64,000 bases of DNA from Arthrobacter sp. CDRTa11 (GCF_026427775.1 NZ_CP044532.1:186001-250000); one strand, 5' to 3'; positions 7,841-18,460 are shown, counted from the stretch's first letter. Notes: generated by a model not told the origin, from the letters alone. Program-made: numbers and translations.

Positions 7841-8944
7841 ATGGTTCACAAAGTCAAGGCAGTCATCGCCAAGGAAAAGAACGCTCCGGTTTCGGTGGAG
7901 ACCATTCTGGTGCCGGACCCGGGTCCCGGCGAGGCCTTGGTGGACATCCTCACCTGCGGCGTCTGCCACACCGACCTGCACTACAAGCAGGGCGGAATCA
8001 CTGACGATTTCCCCATCCTGCTGGGCCATGAAGCCACCGGCCTGGTCAGCGCAGTAGGCGCCGGCGTCACCGAAGTGGCGCCAGGGGACCGGGTGATTTT
8101 GAACTGGCGTGCCGTGTGCGGCCACTGCCGGGCGTGTTCCAAAGGACAGCCGCAGTACTGCTTCAACACCCACAACGCCACACAGAAGATGACTCTTGAG
8201 GACGGCACGGAACTTTCACCGGCCCTCGGCATCGGTGCCTTCGCCGAGAAAACTCTGGTGGCCGCCGGACAGTGCACCAAAGTGGACGACGACGTCGATC
8301 CCGCCGCCGTCGGGCTGCTCGGCTGCGGCGTGATGGCCGGCATTGGCGCCGCGATCAACACCGGTGAGGTCAAGCGCGGCGAATCCGTTGCCGTGATCGG
8401 CTGTGGCGGTGTGGGCATCGCCGCGATCGCCGGGGCCAAACTGGCGGGTGCCACCACCATCATTGCCGTGGATATCGACGCCAACAAAGTGGAGTTGGCC
8501 AAGTCTCTGGGCGCCACCCACGGGATTGATTCCTCCACGACTGACCCCGTCGAGGCCATCCGGGCCCTGACCGGAGGCAACGGCGCCGATCTGGTGATTG
8601 ACGCCGTCGGCCGTCCTGAAACGTACAAGCAGGCGTTTTACGCCCGCGACCTTGCCGGCCGCGTGGTGCTGGTGGGCGTCCCGACGCCGGGCATGTTGCT
8701 TGAGCTGCCGCTGCTGGATGTTTTTGGCCGGGGCGGCTCGCTGAAGTCCTCGTGGTACGGGGACTGCCTGCCCTCCCGCGACTTCCCGATGCTGGTCCAG
8801 CATTACAAGCAGGGCAACCTGGACCTGGACGCCTTTGTGACCGAGCGGATCACCATCGACCAGGTGGAGGAGGCGTTCGCCAAAATGCACGAGGGCAAGG
8901 TCCTCCGGTCCGTGGTTGAACTTCCTGCAGCGGTGAGGCTCTAA
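7841..8944 (+). CDS. mscR: S-(hydroxymethyl)mycothiol dehydrogenase (formaldehyde dehydrogenase)
   Basis: The 367-residue zinc-dependent alcohol dehydrogenase resembles the mycothiol-dependent formaldehyde dehydrogenase of actinobacteria. It oxidises the spontaneous adduct S-hydroxymethyl-mycothiol to S-formyl-mycothiol with NAD+, and may also reduce S-nitrosomycothiol. Catalytic zinc ligands are visible in CGVCHTDLH (near residue 39) and LGHEATG. The structural zinc cluster is [15 protein letters not shown], and the NAD fold is GCGGVGIAA. The start at 7841 follows GAAAGGAACACAGGAAAT. The stop overlaps the next ATG (TAATG), the usual actinobacterial pairing with an MBL-fold hydrolase. Confidence 0.9.
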   Translation: MVHKVKAVIAKEKNAPVSVETILVPDPGPGEALVDILTCGVCHTDLHYKQGGITDDFPILLGHEATGLVSAVGAGVTEVAPGDRVILNWRAVCGHCRACSKGQPQYCFNTHNATQKMTLEDGTELSPALGIGAFAEKTLVAAGQCTKVDDDVDPAAVGLLGCGVMAGIGAAINTGEVKRGESVAVIGCGGVGIAAIAGAKLAGATTIIAVDIDANKVELAKSLGATHGIDSSTTDPVEAIRALTGGNGADLVIDAVGRPETYKQAFYARDLAGRVVLVGVPTPGMLLELPLLDVFGRGGSLKSSWYGDCLPSRDFPMLVQHYKQGNLDLDAFVTERITIDQVEEAFAKMHEGKVLRSVVELPAAVRL

Positions 8945-9564
8945 TGGCCGCCACCATCGAGAACCTGGTCACCTCGGGCACGTTTTCGCTCGACGGCGGC
9001 ACCTGGGACGTGGACAACAACGTCTGGATCGTGGGCAATGACGAGGAATGCGTCATTATCGACTCGCCGCACGACGCGGCGGCGATCATCAGCCAGGTCC
9101 GCGGCCGGAAGGTGCTGGCCATCCTGCTCACCCACGCGCACAACGACCACATCGGGGCCGCCCGCGAAGTTGCCGAGGCAGTGGATGCTCCGATCTACCT
9201 GAACCCGGAGGACCTGGTCCTTTGGGAGCAGGTTTACCCGGATGCGGGACCGGACCGGGAGCTCGCCGACGGCGATGTGTTCCGGGTAGCAGGTGCCACG
9301 CTGCTCGCCATCCACACCCCCGGCCACTCGCCCGGCTCCACCTGTTTCTACCTGGAAAGCGAAGGGACTGTCTTCACCGGAGACACCCTGTTCAACGGCG
9401 GCCCCGGCGCCACCGGCAGGTCCTACAGTGATTACCCCACCATCCTGGCATCCATCCGGAACCGCCTGCTGACCCTCCCGTCCGAAACGGTGGTGCGTAC
9501 CGGCCACGGCGACAGCACCACCATCGGAGCGGAGCGGGAGACGCTGGCGAAGGTTTCGCAGTAG
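8944..9564 (+). CDS. MBL-fold metallo-hydrolase
   Basis: The 206-residue protein has the HxHxDH dizinc motif (THAHNDHIGA) near residue 66, followed by HTPGHSPGS, TGDTLF and a late GHG. It belongs to the glyoxalase II-like branch. The start codon shares its A with the stop of mscR, so the two are translated together. The likely role is hydrolysis of S-formyl-mycothiol to formate and mycothiol, completing the thiol-dependent formaldehyde pathway. That role is inferred from the fixed gene pairing, not from any substrate-specific residue. Confidence 0.85.
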   Translation: MAATIENLVTSGTFSLDGGTWDVDNNVWIVGNDEECVIIDSPHDAAAIISQVRGRKVLAILLTHAHNDHIGAAREVAEAVDAPIYLNPEDLVLWEQVYPDAGPDRELADGDVFRVAGATLLAIHTPGHSPGSTCFYLESEGTVFTGDTLFNGGPGATGRSYSDYPTILASIRNRLLTLPSETVVRTGHGDSTTIGAERETLAKVSQ

Positions 9565-9682
9565 CCAGCGAAATCGCCAGAGCCTGCCAGCGAGGTGCGT
9601 CGGGAAATGCCCGGCGCGCCTTGGTGGCGACGAAACAAGCAACAGTACATACAAGAATTTGGCCGGTAAGGAAGTTGGAACA

Positions 9683-11983
9683 ATGAAGTTCGGGAAACAG
9701 CCCGCCCCCGTCGCGGACATCAACGAGGACGAGCTCTCCGTCCACAAGCCCAAGACCGAGGCCGCCGGCGTTAAAGCCGTGTTTGTGGCCCTGGAGCGTG
9801 CCGTTGCCCAGGCCGGGGTGCCCCGGACGGCACAGTCGCTGTTGCGGCTCAACCAGCGCGGCGGGTTCGACTGCCCGGGCTGCGCCTGGCCGGAGTCGGA
9901 CAAGAAGCGCAAGGCCGCTGAGTTCTGCGAGAACGGTGCGAAGGCTGTGGCCGAGGAAGCCACCCTGCGGACCGTGGGGGCTGAATTCTGGGCCCGGCAT
10001 TCCATTGCCGATCTGGCCGGGAAGACGGAGTACTGGCTGGGCAACCAGGGCCGGCTGAGTGAACCGGTGGTGATCCGCGAGGGGGAAACCCACTATTCGC
10101 CGATTTCCTGGGCTGACGCGTTTGAACTGATCGGCGAACATGTCCGGGCCAGCACGCCGGAGCGCTGCGTGTTCTACACTTCGGGCCGGACAGCCAACGA
10201 AACAGCATTTATGTACCAGCTGTATGCCCGGGCACTGGGAACCAACAACCTGCCGGACTGCTCCAACATGTGCCACGAGTCCTCCGGCTCGGCCCTGAAC
10301 CCGACCATCGGGATCGGCAAGGGCACGGTGTCGCTGGATGACATCCATGATTCCGAGCTGATTTTTGTGGTGGGGCAGAATCCCGGCACCAACCACCCCC
10401 GGATGCTCTCGGCGCTGAAGGAATGCAAGGACAAGGGCGGCAAGGTGGTGGCGGTGAATCCGTTGCCTGAGGCCGGCCTGTTCAACTTCAAGGATCCGCA
10501 GACCGTTTCCGGTGTGGTGGGCGGCGGCACGCCGCTGGCCGATGAGTACCTGCAGATCAAGGTGGGCGGGGACCTGGCGCTGTTCCAGGCTCTGGGCCAC
10601 CTGCTGTTCCTGGAGGAGGAACGGAACCCGGGTTCCGTCGTCGACCGTTCCTTCATTGACGCGCAGACGGACGGTTTTGACGCGTACCGTGAGGCCCGCA
10701 AGGAACTGGACTGGGCCGAGACGGAGAAGGCCACCGGCCTGGCCCGGGAGCAGATCGAAACTGTGGCCGGGATGCTGGTCCGGTCCAAGGCCACCATCTT
10801 CTGCTGGGCACTGGGCGTGACGCAGCAGCCGCACTCGGTGGACACCATCAAGGAAATGGTCAACGTCCTGCTGCTCCAGGGCAATTTCGGCAAGCCGGGC
10901 GCGGGTGCCTGCCCGGTCCGTGGACACTCCAACGTCCAGGGCGACCGGACCATGGGGATCTGGGAGAAGCCGAAGGAGTGGCTCCTGGATGCGCTGGACG
11001 GCGAATTCGGGATCCAGTCTCCGCGGCACCACGGCTATGACGCCGTGGAGGCCATGGAAGCCTTCGAACGCGACGAGGTGGACGTTTTTGTGTCCATGGG
11101 CGGAAACTTCTCCCTGGCGTGCTCGGACACCGAAACCCTGGAAGCGGGGATGCAGCGGATCGGCCTGACCGTCCACATTTCCACCAAACCGAACCGGTCC
11201 CACATTGTGCACGGCCGCACGTCGCTGATCCTGCCCACGCTGGGAAGGACGGACAAGGACGACAAGCACCCCAAGGGCGCCCAGTTCCTGTCCGTGGAGG
11301 ACTCCATGTCAGTGGTCCACTCCACCCAGGGCAGGCTTCAGCCGGTGTCCGAGCACCTGCTCGCCGAGCCGGTCATCGTGGCCAGGATGGCAGAGGCCAC
11401 CTTCGGCCCGGGCCACTCCGTGGACTGGAAGGCCATGGCCGAGGACTACGACGTGATCCGGGAGCACATTGCCCGCGTCCTGCCAGGGTTCGAGGACTTC
11501 AACGCCAGGGTCCGGACGAAGAACGGTTTTGTGCTGCCCAACCCGCCGCGGGACACCCGCTCCTTCGCCACGGACATCGGCCGTGGGCGCTTCACGGTCA
11601 GCCCCCTTGAGTACCTGAGCCCGCCCGAGGGCCACCTGGTCCTGCAGACCATGCGCAGCCACGACCAGTACAACACCACGTTCTACGGGCTGGATGACAG
11701 GTACCGCGGCATCTCCAACGGCCGCCGGGTGATCCTGGTCCACCCGGAAGACCTTGCTGAGCTCGGCTTCCAGGACCGCGACCTGGTGGACGTGGTCAGC
11801 ACGTTCCGTGGCCAGGACCGGAAGGCCGACAGTTTCCGGCTGGTGGCCTACCCCACGGCCAAGGGCTGCGCAGCCGCGTACTTCCCCGAAGCCAACGCCC
11901 TGGTCCACAAGGAAAACGTCGCCCGGGAATCCAACACCCCAGGCTTCAAAGCCATGTTCGTCCGCTTCGTGCCGCACGCCTGA
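9683..11983 (+). CDS. FdhF/YdeP family molybdopterin oxidoreductase
   Basis: The 766-residue protein is a bis-MGD molybdoenzyme of the FdhF/YdeP family, related to formate dehydrogenase alpha subunits. Early motifs are [10 protein letters not shown] (about residue 62) and [12 protein letters not shown] (about residue 195). The long molybdopterin domain follows, with [13 protein letters not shown] and [18 protein letters not shown], and a C-terminal dinucleotide-binding domain starts near residue 620. After mscR and the MBL hydrolase it could oxidise the formate they release. YdeP-type proteins differ from true formate dehydrogenases, so the substrate is not certain. The ATG at 9683 is preferred over the TTG at 9659 because GGAAG precedes it. 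Confidence 0.85.
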   Translation: MKFGKQPAPVADINEDELSVHKPKTEAAGVKAVFVALERAVAQAGVPRTAQSLLRLNQRGGFDCPGCAWPESDKKRKAAEFCENGAKAVAEEATLRTVGAEFWARHSIADLAGKTEYWLGNQGRLSEPVVIREGETHYSPISWADAFELIGEHVRASTPERCVFYTSGRTANETAFMYQLYARALGTNNLPDCSNMCHESSGSALNPTIGIGKGTVSLDDIHDSELIFVVGQNPGTNHPRMLSALKECKDKGGKVVAVNPLPEAGLFNFKDPQTVSGVVGGGTPLADEYLQIKVGGDLALFQALGHLLFLEEERNPGSVVDRSFIDAQTDGFDAYREARKELDWAETEKATGLAREQIETVAGMLVRSKATIFCWALGVTQQPHSVDTIKEMVNVLLLQGNFGKPGAGACPVRGHSNVQGDRTMGIWEKPKEWLLDALDGEFGIQSPRHHGYDAVEAMEAFERDEVDVFVSMGGNFSLACSDTETLEAGMQRIGLTVHISTKPNRSHIVHGRTSLILPTLGRTDKDDKHPKGAQFLSVEDSMSVVHSTQGRLQPVSEHLLAEPVIVARMAEATFGPGHSVDWKAMAEDYDVIREHIARVLPGFEDFNARVRTKNGFVLPNPPRDTRSFATDIGRGRFTVSPLEYLSPPEGHLVLQTMRSHDQYNTTFYGLDDRYRGISNGRRVILVHPEDLAELGFQDRDLVDVVSTFRGQDRKADSFRLVAYPTAKGCAAAYFPEANALVHKENVARESNTPGFKAMFVRFVPHA

Positions 11984-12001
11984 GGATCAGGCGTGCGGCA
12001 C
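11969..12001 (+). terminator. 15-bp hairpin overlapping the stop codon of the molybdoenzyme gene
   Basis: GTGCCGCACGCCTGA (11969-11983) pairs perfectly with TCAGGCGTGCGGCAC (11987-12001) around a 3-base loop. The left arm encodes the last residues and the TGA stop. No U-tract follows. Confidence 0.6.
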
Positions 12002-12146
12002 CGGAGGGGACCGGCGTTTCTCTTCGCATAGACGGGGCGGCGTAAAGGATGCGTTAAGAAAACTCCCGTTCCGGTCTGTGCTTTCCGTGCCGGTGCTAGC
12101 TTCGATTCCTGTTACGGCTCCTTTTGTGCCGTGGAGAAAGGAATTG

Positions 12147-14123
12147 ATGACAACCTTGACCAGGCCTCCGGCCGACCCTTCGGCCCCGCGGCCAACGGCA
12201 GCGGCAGGGCTAAGGACATGGCTGCTGTCCGGCCTCCAGGACAGTAAAGGTTCGCATCAGGGCCCCGGCGGCGTGGGCCCGGCGCAGGAAAAGAAGCATC
12301 CGTGGTGGCAAGTGATGTGCCTGACGGGTGTGGACTACTTTTCCACCCTTGGCTATCAGCCGGCCATCGCGGCTTTGGCTGCCGGTGTCATTTCCCCGCT
12401 GGCGACGCTGGTGCTGGTTGCTGTCACGCTCTTGGGCGCCCTGCCTGTATACCGCAGGGTGGCGGGGGAGAGCCCGCGGGGGGAAGGCTCCATCGCGATG
12501 CTTGAGCGGCTGCTGCCGCGCTGGGGCGGCAAGCTCTTCGTGCTGATCCTGCTGGGGTTCGCGGCGACGGACTTCATGATCACCATGACACTCTCGGCGG
12601 CGGACGCCAGTGAACACCTGATTGAGAACCCACTTGTCCCGGGTTGGCTGCATGGGCAGAACGTCCTGGTCACCCTCGTGCTGCTGGCACTGCTGGCCGC
12701 CGTGTTCCTGCGCGGATTCAGGGAAGCCATCGGCGTGGCCGTGGTTTTGGTCATCGTCTACCTTGGCCTTAATGCTGTTGTGGTGGCCGTGACCATAGTC
12801 GCCGTTATCAACCACCCGGTCGCTGTTGGCGACTGGTGGACAACCTTGTGGACGTCCCACGGGAATCCGCTGATGGCGGTGGCTGTCGCGCTGATCGTCT
12901 TCCCGAAGCTGGCACTGGGACTGTCCGGCTTCGAAACCGGCGTGGCCGTCATGCCCCAGGTTCGGGGAGACGCGGGGGATACGGATGACAATCCTGCGGG
13001 GAGCATCCGGGGGACCCGCCGCATGCTGACCACAGCCGCAGTCATCATGAGCTCGTTCCTGATCACCACCAGCTTCATCACCGTAGTGCTGATCCCGGCG
13101 CACGAATTCCAGGACGGCGGCCAGGCCAACGGCCGTGCCCTGGCTTACCTCGCCCATGAATACCTGGGCGTCGGCTTCGGCACGCTCTACGACGTCAGCA
13201 CCATCGCGATCCTTTGGTTCGCCGGCGCCTCCGCCATGGCAGGACTGCTGAACCTGGTCCCGAGATACCTTCCCCGTTACGGCATGGCCCCTGAATGGGC
13301 CAAGGCCGTCCGGCCCCTCGTGCTGGTGTTCACCCTTGTCGGGTTCCTGATCACCTGGCTCTTCAAGGCCGACGTCGATGCCCAGGGCGGAGCTTATGCC
13401 ACCGGCGTGCTGGTCCTGATGACGTCGGCGGCTGTCGCTGTGACGCTCTCGGCCCGCCGCAGGAAGCAGGGCAAACGCACCATCGCTTTCGGTGCCATCG
13501 CTTTGGTTTTTTCGTACACCACGGTGGCAAACGTCGTCGAACGTCCCGATGGCATCAGGATCGCCGGGCTCTTCATCCTGGGCATCATCGTGATCTCCCT
13601 GCTCTCCCGCGTCCGGCGTTCCTTCGAACTGCACGCGACCCACGTGCACCTGGACCGGCAGGCATTGGAGTTCCTGGCACCCAACCTTGAAGGGCCGATC
13701 TCGATCATCGCGCACGAACCGCTTCGGATTACTGCCGAGGCTTACCGGGATAAACTCGCTTCCGCCATTGAGGTCAGCCATCTGCCCCTGGACCAGGAGG
13801 CATTGTTCCTGGAAGTTATCGTCGATGATTCCTCGGACTTCGAAACCACACTGGAGGTTCGTGGCGTGACGCGGCACGGATACCGCATCCTGGAGGTCCA
13901 TGGCCCGGTGGTGCCGAACACCATTGCGTCTGTGCTCTGTCACATCCGGGACGTCACCGGATTGATGCCGCACATCTATTTCCGCTGGACAGAGGGAAAC
14001 CCGTTCACGAACCTCCTCCGCTTCCTGTTCCTGGGCGAGGGTGAGATCGCACCTGTCACTCGCGAAGTGCTGCGCGAAGCAGAGCCGGACGTCACTAAGC
14101 GCCCGTGGGTCCACGTGGGCTGA
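12147..14123 (+). CDS. APC-superfamily permease, KUP potassium-uptake-like
   Basis: The 658-residue protein has about twelve membrane helices over residues 55-490 and a cytoplasmic C-terminal region of about 165 residues, the layout of KUP/HAK/KT potassium transporters and their amino-acid-permease relatives. The segment [17 protein letters not shown] opens the first helix. The ATG at 12147 follows GAAAGGAATTG. A KdpD/KdpE-like pair begins 63 bases downstream on the same strand, which supports a role in potassium transport. An amino-acid carrier of the same superfamily remains possible, because classic KUP motifs are degenerate here. Confidence 0.7.
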   Translation: MTTLTRPPADPSAPRPTAAAGLRTWLLSGLQDSKGSHQGPGGVGPAQEKKHPWWQVMCLTGVDYFSTLGYQPAIAALAAGVISPLATLVLVAVTLLGALPVYRRVAGESPRGEGSIAMLERLLPRWGGKLFVLILLGFAATDFMITMTLSAADASEHLIENPLVPGWLHGQNVLVTLVLLALLAAVFLRGFREAIGVAVVLVIVYLGLNAVVVAVTIVAVINHPVAVGDWWTTLWTSHGNPLMAVAVALIVFPKLALGLSGFETGVAVMPQVRGDAGDTDDNPAGSIRGTRRMLTTAAVIMSSFLITTSFITVVLIPAHEFQDGGQANGRALAYLAHEYLGVGFGTLYDVSTIAILWFAGASAMAGLLNLVPRYLPRYGMAPEWAKAVRPLVLVFTLVGFLITWLFKADVDAQGGAYATGVLVLMTSAAVAVTLSARRRKQGKRTIAFGAIALVFSYTTVANVVERPDGIRIAGLFILGIIVISLLSRVRRSFELHATHVHLDRQALEFLAPNLEGPISIIAHEPLRITAEAYRDKLASAIEVSHLPLDQEALFLEVIVDDSSDFETTLEVRGVTRHGYRILEVHGPVVPNTIASVLCHIRDVTGLMPHIYFRWTEGNPFTNLLRFLFLGEGEIAPVTREVLREAEPDVTKRPWVHVG

Positions 14124-14186
14124 AGCGCTGACAATGAAGGCTTGCCGGTCCCCTGAGTGAACAATGGAGCCATGGCAGGAGGCAAA

Positions 14187-16091
14187 ATGGAATCTTTCCC
14201 GGGAGCTGCGTCCGGGGCGGCCGGATACCGGGAGAAGATCGTCGTCGGAGTAAACGGGCAGGCCGGGGACGAGGCACTCGTCCGCAGGGCGGTGAAGATG
14301 CTGGCTGCTGCCCAAGGCGGGGAGCTCCACGTGGTGCATGTCCGCACAAGCACAGCCGGGACGGGGCCCTCAGGCAAAGACCTGGAACTGTCGCGCAATC
14401 TGGCTAAGGAATTCGGAGGGGTCTTCCACGCTGTCGGCGGTGAGGAAGTGGCCGCGACGCTCCTTGAGTTCGCCAGTAGCGTGGACGCCGGCCAGATCAT
14501 CCTGGGAAAGCCCCGGCGCAGGTCGATGTTCCAGGCCAGGCCTGGAACGGTAGCTTCCGTGGTGGCAAATGCCGGAACCATAGACGTGCACCTTATAGGC
14601 AAAGAGCCCGGTCCAGCCGGTGCTGCCCGCCCGAAAAGGCCGCGGCTTGGACGGCGCCGGGAGGCGGCCGCATTTGCCATGGCTGTGGGTCTGCCGCCGC
14701 TGCTGCAGTTCGTCCTGGAGTTCCTCCCGCACGACCAGCTGTCCACTGACATGCTGGTTCATTTGACCGGGGTGGTTGGCGTGGGGCTGCTCGGCGGCGT
14801 GTGGCCTGCCGTTCTGGCAGCGGTTCTGGCGGGCCTGATCGTGAACTACTTCAGCGTCAGGCCAGTGGGTTCGCTGTCCGTGATTGACCCGGAGAATGTT
14901 CTGGCCCTGCTGGTCTTCGTCCTGGTGGCGGTGGCTGTATCAATGGTGGTAGACAGGTCCGCGAAGCTCAGCAAGGAGGCACGCATTGCCCGCACTGAGG
15001 CGTCCATCCTGGGTGAATTGAGCCGCCGGGCGGTGGCTGAGGGGAACAGCATTCCGGCCTTCCTGGATCAGGTCCGGGAGCATTTCCAAGTAAGCGGGGC
15101 CGCCCTGTGGGCCCGGGAGGAGCCAGGTCCGGGCCGGGATGGCGGTTGGGTCCTGAGGGAATTCTCGGGTTCGTCCCGGCCGGGCGCCGTCTCCGAGGCA
15201 GATTCTGTGGAGCAGATGGACGCCGACAGGATCCTGACCCTGACCGGTAAGGAGCTCAACCGGGATGAACGGCGGCTGTTGGCCGCTTTTGGAGCACACC
15301 TGCTGGCGATACTGCAACGTGAAGAACTGTCTGTGAGCCAGCGTGAAAACCTCCGCTTGGCAGAGGGAAACAAAATGCGGACCTCCATCCTGCGGGCCGT
15401 TTCCCATGACCTCCGCACCCCCTTGGCCGGAATCAAGCTGGCCTCCGCCACCCTGCGTGACAGGACCATAACCCTGGGCGGGGAGGAGCAGGATGAGCTA
15501 CTGGCCACGGTAGAGTCCGGGGCTGACCGGCTCGACGGGCTGGTCAGTAACCTGCTGGACATGTCCAGGATCACCGCGGATGCTGTTTCCCCATTGATCC
15601 GTCCGGTCTACTGGGGCCAAGTGGTGGGCGTGGCCCTGCGCGGCATAGCTTCAGACCGGGTCCGCGTGCTCTTGCCCGGCAACATGCCTCCCGTGGATGC
15701 CGATCCCGGGATGCTGGAGCGGGTCATTGCCAATCTTGTCGAAAACGCCCTGAAGTATGCTCCTGATTCAGACGTCACTATCGCCGGCACCGTGGGCGGG
15801 GCCGGGAGCGCAAGAATTGGCGACGTCCCGGCCAGTGAGCTTACCGTCGTCGATCATGGTCTGGGTATCCCGGCAGAGGAGGTGCTATCCATGTTCAGGC
15901 CCTTCCAACGGGCAGATGACACGACGGCAGGGACAGGGATCGGGCTTGGTCTGGCCGTGGCAAAGGGTTTTACCGAAGCTATGGGCGGAGTCCTGCTCGC
16001 AGAGCCGACCCCTGGCGGAGGCCTGACCATGGTGGTGCGCCTGCCGCTCTCCACCGGGGCACTCCCAGAGGCCGGAACGGGGAAGCCATGA
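14187..16091 (+). CDS. KdpD-like sensor histidine kinase lacking the N-terminal KdpD domain
   Basis: The 634-residue kinase starts with a UspA-like domain (EKIVVGVNGQ..., residues 14-140). Four close membrane helices of the DUF4118 type follow (about 160-265), then a GAF-like region, a HisKA helix (AVSHDLRTPLAGIKLA, phospho-His near 406) and an HATPase domain (NLVENALKYAP, VDHGLGIP, GTGIGLGLAV). True KdpD proteins begin with a domain of about 220 residues carrying Walker motifs; that part is absent. The ATG at 14187 is chosen because AGGAGG (14177-14182) precedes it; GTG 14157 and ATG 14172 are alternatives. Its stop overlaps the response regulator start. Confidence 0.85.
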   Translation: MESFPGAASGAAGYREKIVVGVNGQAGDEALVRRAVKMLAAAQGGELHVVHVRTSTAGTGPSGKDLELSRNLAKEFGGVFHAVGGEEVAATLLEFASSVDAGQIILGKPRRRSMFQARPGTVASVVANAGTIDVHLIGKEPGPAGAARPKRPRLGRRREAAAFAMAVGLPPLLQFVLEFLPHDQLSTDMLVHLTGVVGVGLLGGVWPAVLAAVLAGLIVNYFSVRPVGSLSVIDPENVLALLVFVLVAVAVSMVVDRSAKLSKEARIARTEASILGELSRRAVAEGNSIPAFLDQVREHFQVSGAALWAREEPGPGRDGGWVLREFSGSSRPGAVSEADSVEQMDADRILTLTGKELNRDERRLLAAFGAHLLAILQREELSVSQRENLRLAEGNKMRTSILRAVSHDLRTPLAGIKLASATLRDRTITLGGEEQDELLATVESGADRLDGLVSNLLDMSRITADAVSPLIRPVYWGQVVGVALRGIASDRVRVLLPGNMPPVDADPGMLERVIANLVENALKYAPDSDVTIAGTVGGAGSARIGDVPASELTVVDHGLGIPAEEVLSMFRPFQRADDTTAGTGIGLGLAVAKGFTEAMGGVLLAEPTPGGGLTMVVRLPLSTGALPEAGTGKP

Positions 16092-16759
16092 CCACGGTGC
16101 TGATCGTCGATGACGAAGTCCAGATACTGCGAGCCCTGCAGATCAACCTGAACGCAAGAGGGTACTCAACCGCCACGGCGCTCACCGGGCAGGCCGCACT
16201 GGACCAGGCAGCCGAACACCCCGTGGACGTCATCATCCTGGACCTGGGACTGCCTGACCTTGACGGGGTGGAGGTAATCCACCGGCTCAGGCGCTGGAAC
16301 AGCGTGCCCATCGTGGTCCTCTCAGCCAGGCACGGATCCGATGACAAAATACAGGCCCTGGACGCCGGGGCTGATGACTACGTGACCAAGCCTTTTGGCA
16401 TGGACGAGCTCCTGGCAAGGCTTCGGGCTGCACTGCGCCGCGGGACAACGGGGGAGGCCCCCGTTGTGGAAACCGACAGCTTTACAGTGGACCTGCCCGC
16501 GCAACGGGTGACCCGGAGAGGCATGCCGGTCCGGCTGACTCCCACCGAATGGAACATCCTGGAACTTCTGATCAGGAACACTGGCGCCCTCGTCACCCAT
16601 GAGAAGCTCCTCACGCACGTATGGGGACCGGCCTACATCGGCGAGACAGCCTACCTACGGGTCTATCTTGCCCAGCTGCGGAGAAAGCTTGAAGCGGACC
16701 CTGCCAACCCCAAACATCTCCTCACTGAAACCGGGTTGGGTTACCGCTTCCAGGAATAA
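16088..16759 (+). CDS. KdpE-like OmpR-family response regulator
   Basis: The 223-residue protein has a receiver domain with a phospho-acceptor Asp in VIILDLGLPDLDG (near residue 52), a conserved Lys in DYVTKPF, and a C-terminal OmpR winged helix ending in LLTETGLGYRF. It overlaps the kinase gene by four bases (ATGA), as kdpD-kdpE pairs do. KdpE normally activates kdpFABC, but those genes are not in this window. The nearest transport gene is the KUP-like permease just upstream, so that permease or a distant kdp operon is the likely target. Confidence 0.9.
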   Translation: MTTVLIVDDEVQILRALQINLNARGYSTATALTGQAALDQAAEHPVDVIILDLGLPDLDGVEVIHRLRRWNSVPIVVLSARHGSDDKIQALDAGADDYVTKPFGMDELLARLRAALRRGTTGEAPVVETDSFTVDLPAQRVTRRGMPVRLTPTEWNILELLIRNTGALVTHEKLLTHVWGPAYIGETAYLRVYLAQLRRKLEADPANPKHLLTETGLGYRFQE

Positions 16760-16811
16760 CCCGACTGCCGGATCGGCGGCCAGAGAAGGGTCTTGGTGGT
16801 TGGAATCATGA

Positions 16812-17294
16812 CTAACTATCTGTTGCCACGCGGCTGGTCCGTGCGCGCCGCAGCCGCGACACTTGCGAGATCAGGGTCCCTGACTGGGTGAGAACCAGGA
16901 CGGTCAGCAGTGCCGCCGCAACGTGCGTGTCCAACATGAGCTCCATCGCGTGGTGGCCGCCTGACGTTTGAACCGGCGAGGGCGGCTCCCAGATCAGCGC
17001 TCCGTGGGTATGGCCGGGCAAAGTGCTTCCGGTGCCGCCGGCGAAACCGGCAAACACCAAATGCAGCCCTTGCTGAACCAGGCCCGAGGCCAGGAGCACG
17101 GCCCAGAACCGGAGGTTCAGGCCGGCGAGCATGGACGCTGCCATGCTGAGCAAGGCGGCAATTGCCAGGAGAACCCAGGGGCCCGGGACCGCTGCGCCGC
17201 TCAGAAGATGCGCTGCGGCGCCGAGTGCCACGGCCAGCGGACCGGACGCCCAGGCGGCGTAGATTCGCCGTCGAGGCAAGTTCCTTGCCGTCAC
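16812..17294 (-). CDS. Hypothetical small integral membrane protein
   Basis: The 160-residue protein has about four hydrophobic segments (near residues 12-32, 38-58, 62-85 and 122-142) and a basic C-terminus. A His/Gly-rich loop (PGHTHGALIWEPPSP, SGGHHAMELM) lies between helices three and four and might bind a metal, though this is only a guess. I do not recognise a named family. The frame was chosen over an overlapping Arg/Pro-rich reading (16816-17328) because only this one gives coherent membrane helices. The start is a GTG at 17294. It converges on the KdpE-like gene. Confidence 0.6.
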   Translation of the reverse strand: MTARNLPRRRIYAAWASGPLAVALGAAAHLLSGAAVPGPWVLLAIAALLSMAASMLAGLNLRFWAVLLASGLVQQGLHLVFAGFAGGTGSTLPGHTHGALIWEPPSPVQTSGGHHAMELMLDTHVAAALLTVLVLTQSGTLISQVSRLRRARTSRVATDS

Positions 17295-17427
17295 CCGGCC
17301 ACCTCCCAGCCGTTGTCCCCTGACGCATTCAGGGAAAGTGCGTCCTTCGTTGGTTACTTACCCCTTTCGGGGCCAATCACACGAGGCGTTTCGCTGCGGC
17401 GTTAGGTTCGTAACCAGTACGGGGAGG

Positions 17428-18363
17428 CTACCGGCGCAGCAACTCCGACGGCGCATGGCCGAACCGTTGGCGGAAGGCCCGGCTGAAGTGCGCCGAGTCC
17501 GAGAATCCCCACGCAACGGACAGCTCCGTCAGCGTGCCTTGATGTTTTCCGCTCAGCAACTCCTCCCGTATCCTGTCCAGACGCTGCTGCCACACCCAGC
17601 CCATAACGGTCTCGCCGTCCGCTGCAAAGGCTCGGTGGATGCTGCTGGGAGACAGGTGAAGCTGATCTGCCATGGACCTGATGCTCAACGACTCGTACCG
17701 CAGGTTTTCCAGGATGTGGTTCTGCACCAGCTTGCGGCGGGAGAAACGGTCCGCATCGGGGATCCCTCCGGCAAGGCCGCCCAAACCAGCGACGATCAGA
17801 TGCTCCACGCCCTGGGACACGGACAATGCGACATCAGGGGCCAGCACGTCAATTTCGCTTGCCAAAAACTTCACCGTATTGACCAGCAGGCTGGCAGCGC
17901 CCGGATCGGGGCTGACGCCAAGGGCGGTGAGTCTGGCAGCCTCTGGCAGATGCCGCTCCAGGACGGTCCTCGGAAGGCGGATCACCAGCTGTTCAAAGTT
18001 ATCGGTCAGGAGGAGCGAATACGGCCTCGTGGTGTCGTAGAGGGCAAAGGCGCCGTTCCCGATTGCGGCCGAGCGCCCGTCCTGCGTCACCAGACATGAG
18101 CCCTTGGTTTGCACACCCACCAGGTAATAGTTGTCGGAGGATGCCGCGATGCCAGCCGGTGTGCGGTGGACGGATTGAGCGGAGGCACGCACGCGTGCCA
18201 AATCCAGCGACGCCAGAGTCTGGACCGCCAGTTCGCCCTCAATTGATTCACGGCCGCCGCCGGATCTGCACTCGAGGTCAACGAAAGTATCAGAAACGGT
18301 TTCAGTCCAAAACGAGACGCTGTTCCGGGCAGACACCGCCGCTGTGCTTACCACCTTGGCCAT
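17428..18363 (-). CDS. AraC family regulator, NitR-like
   Basis: The 311-residue protein has an AraC-binding-like N-terminal domain (about residues 20-190) and a C-terminal double HTH of AraC/XylS type (SIRSMADQLHLSPSSIHRAF and AVAWGFSDSAHFSRAF-like segments), ending in FGHAPSELLRR. It is transcribed divergently from the nitrilase gene. The regulator of Rhodococcus nitrilase, NitR, is of the same family and also adjoins its target, so induction of the nitrilase/aldoxime dehydratase genes by a nitrile or amide effector is the likely role. ATG start at 18363. Confidence 0.85.
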   Translation of the reverse strand: MAKVVSTAAVSARNSVSFWTETVSDTFVDLECRSGGGRESIEGELAVQTLASLDLARVRASAQSVHRTPAGIAASSDNYYLVGVQTKGSCLVTQDGRSAAIGNGAFALYDTTRPYSLLLTDNFEQLVIRLPRTVLERHLPEAARLTALGVSPDPGAASLLVNTVKFLASEIDVLAPDVALSVSQGVEHLIVAGLGGLAGGIPDADRFSRRKLVQNHILENLRYESLSIRSMADQLHLSPSSIHRAFAADGETVMGWVWQQRLDRIREELLSGKHQGTLTELSVAWGFSDSAHFSRAFRQRFGHAPSELLRR

Positions 18364-18460
18364 GACTCATCATACTTGCACCGTTGCCCGCCGGACCGGC
18401 GTCGCTCCTGTCAAAAAGCCGGCCCTGGAAACGTGACACTCACAGTCAATCACCCTGCGA

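Noticed and set aside
9392..11269. 625-residue minus-strand frame over the molybdoenzyme
   Set aside because: His/Gln/Gly-rich antisense shadow without any recognisable domain.
12210..14339. 709-residue minus-strand frame over the KUP-like permease
   Set aside because: Low-complexity His/Asp/Gln antisense shadow; the plus strand has coherent membrane helices.
16816..17328. 170-residue minus-strand frame overlapping the small membrane protein
   Set aside because: Arg/Pro-rich composition without structure; the other frame gives four membrane helices.
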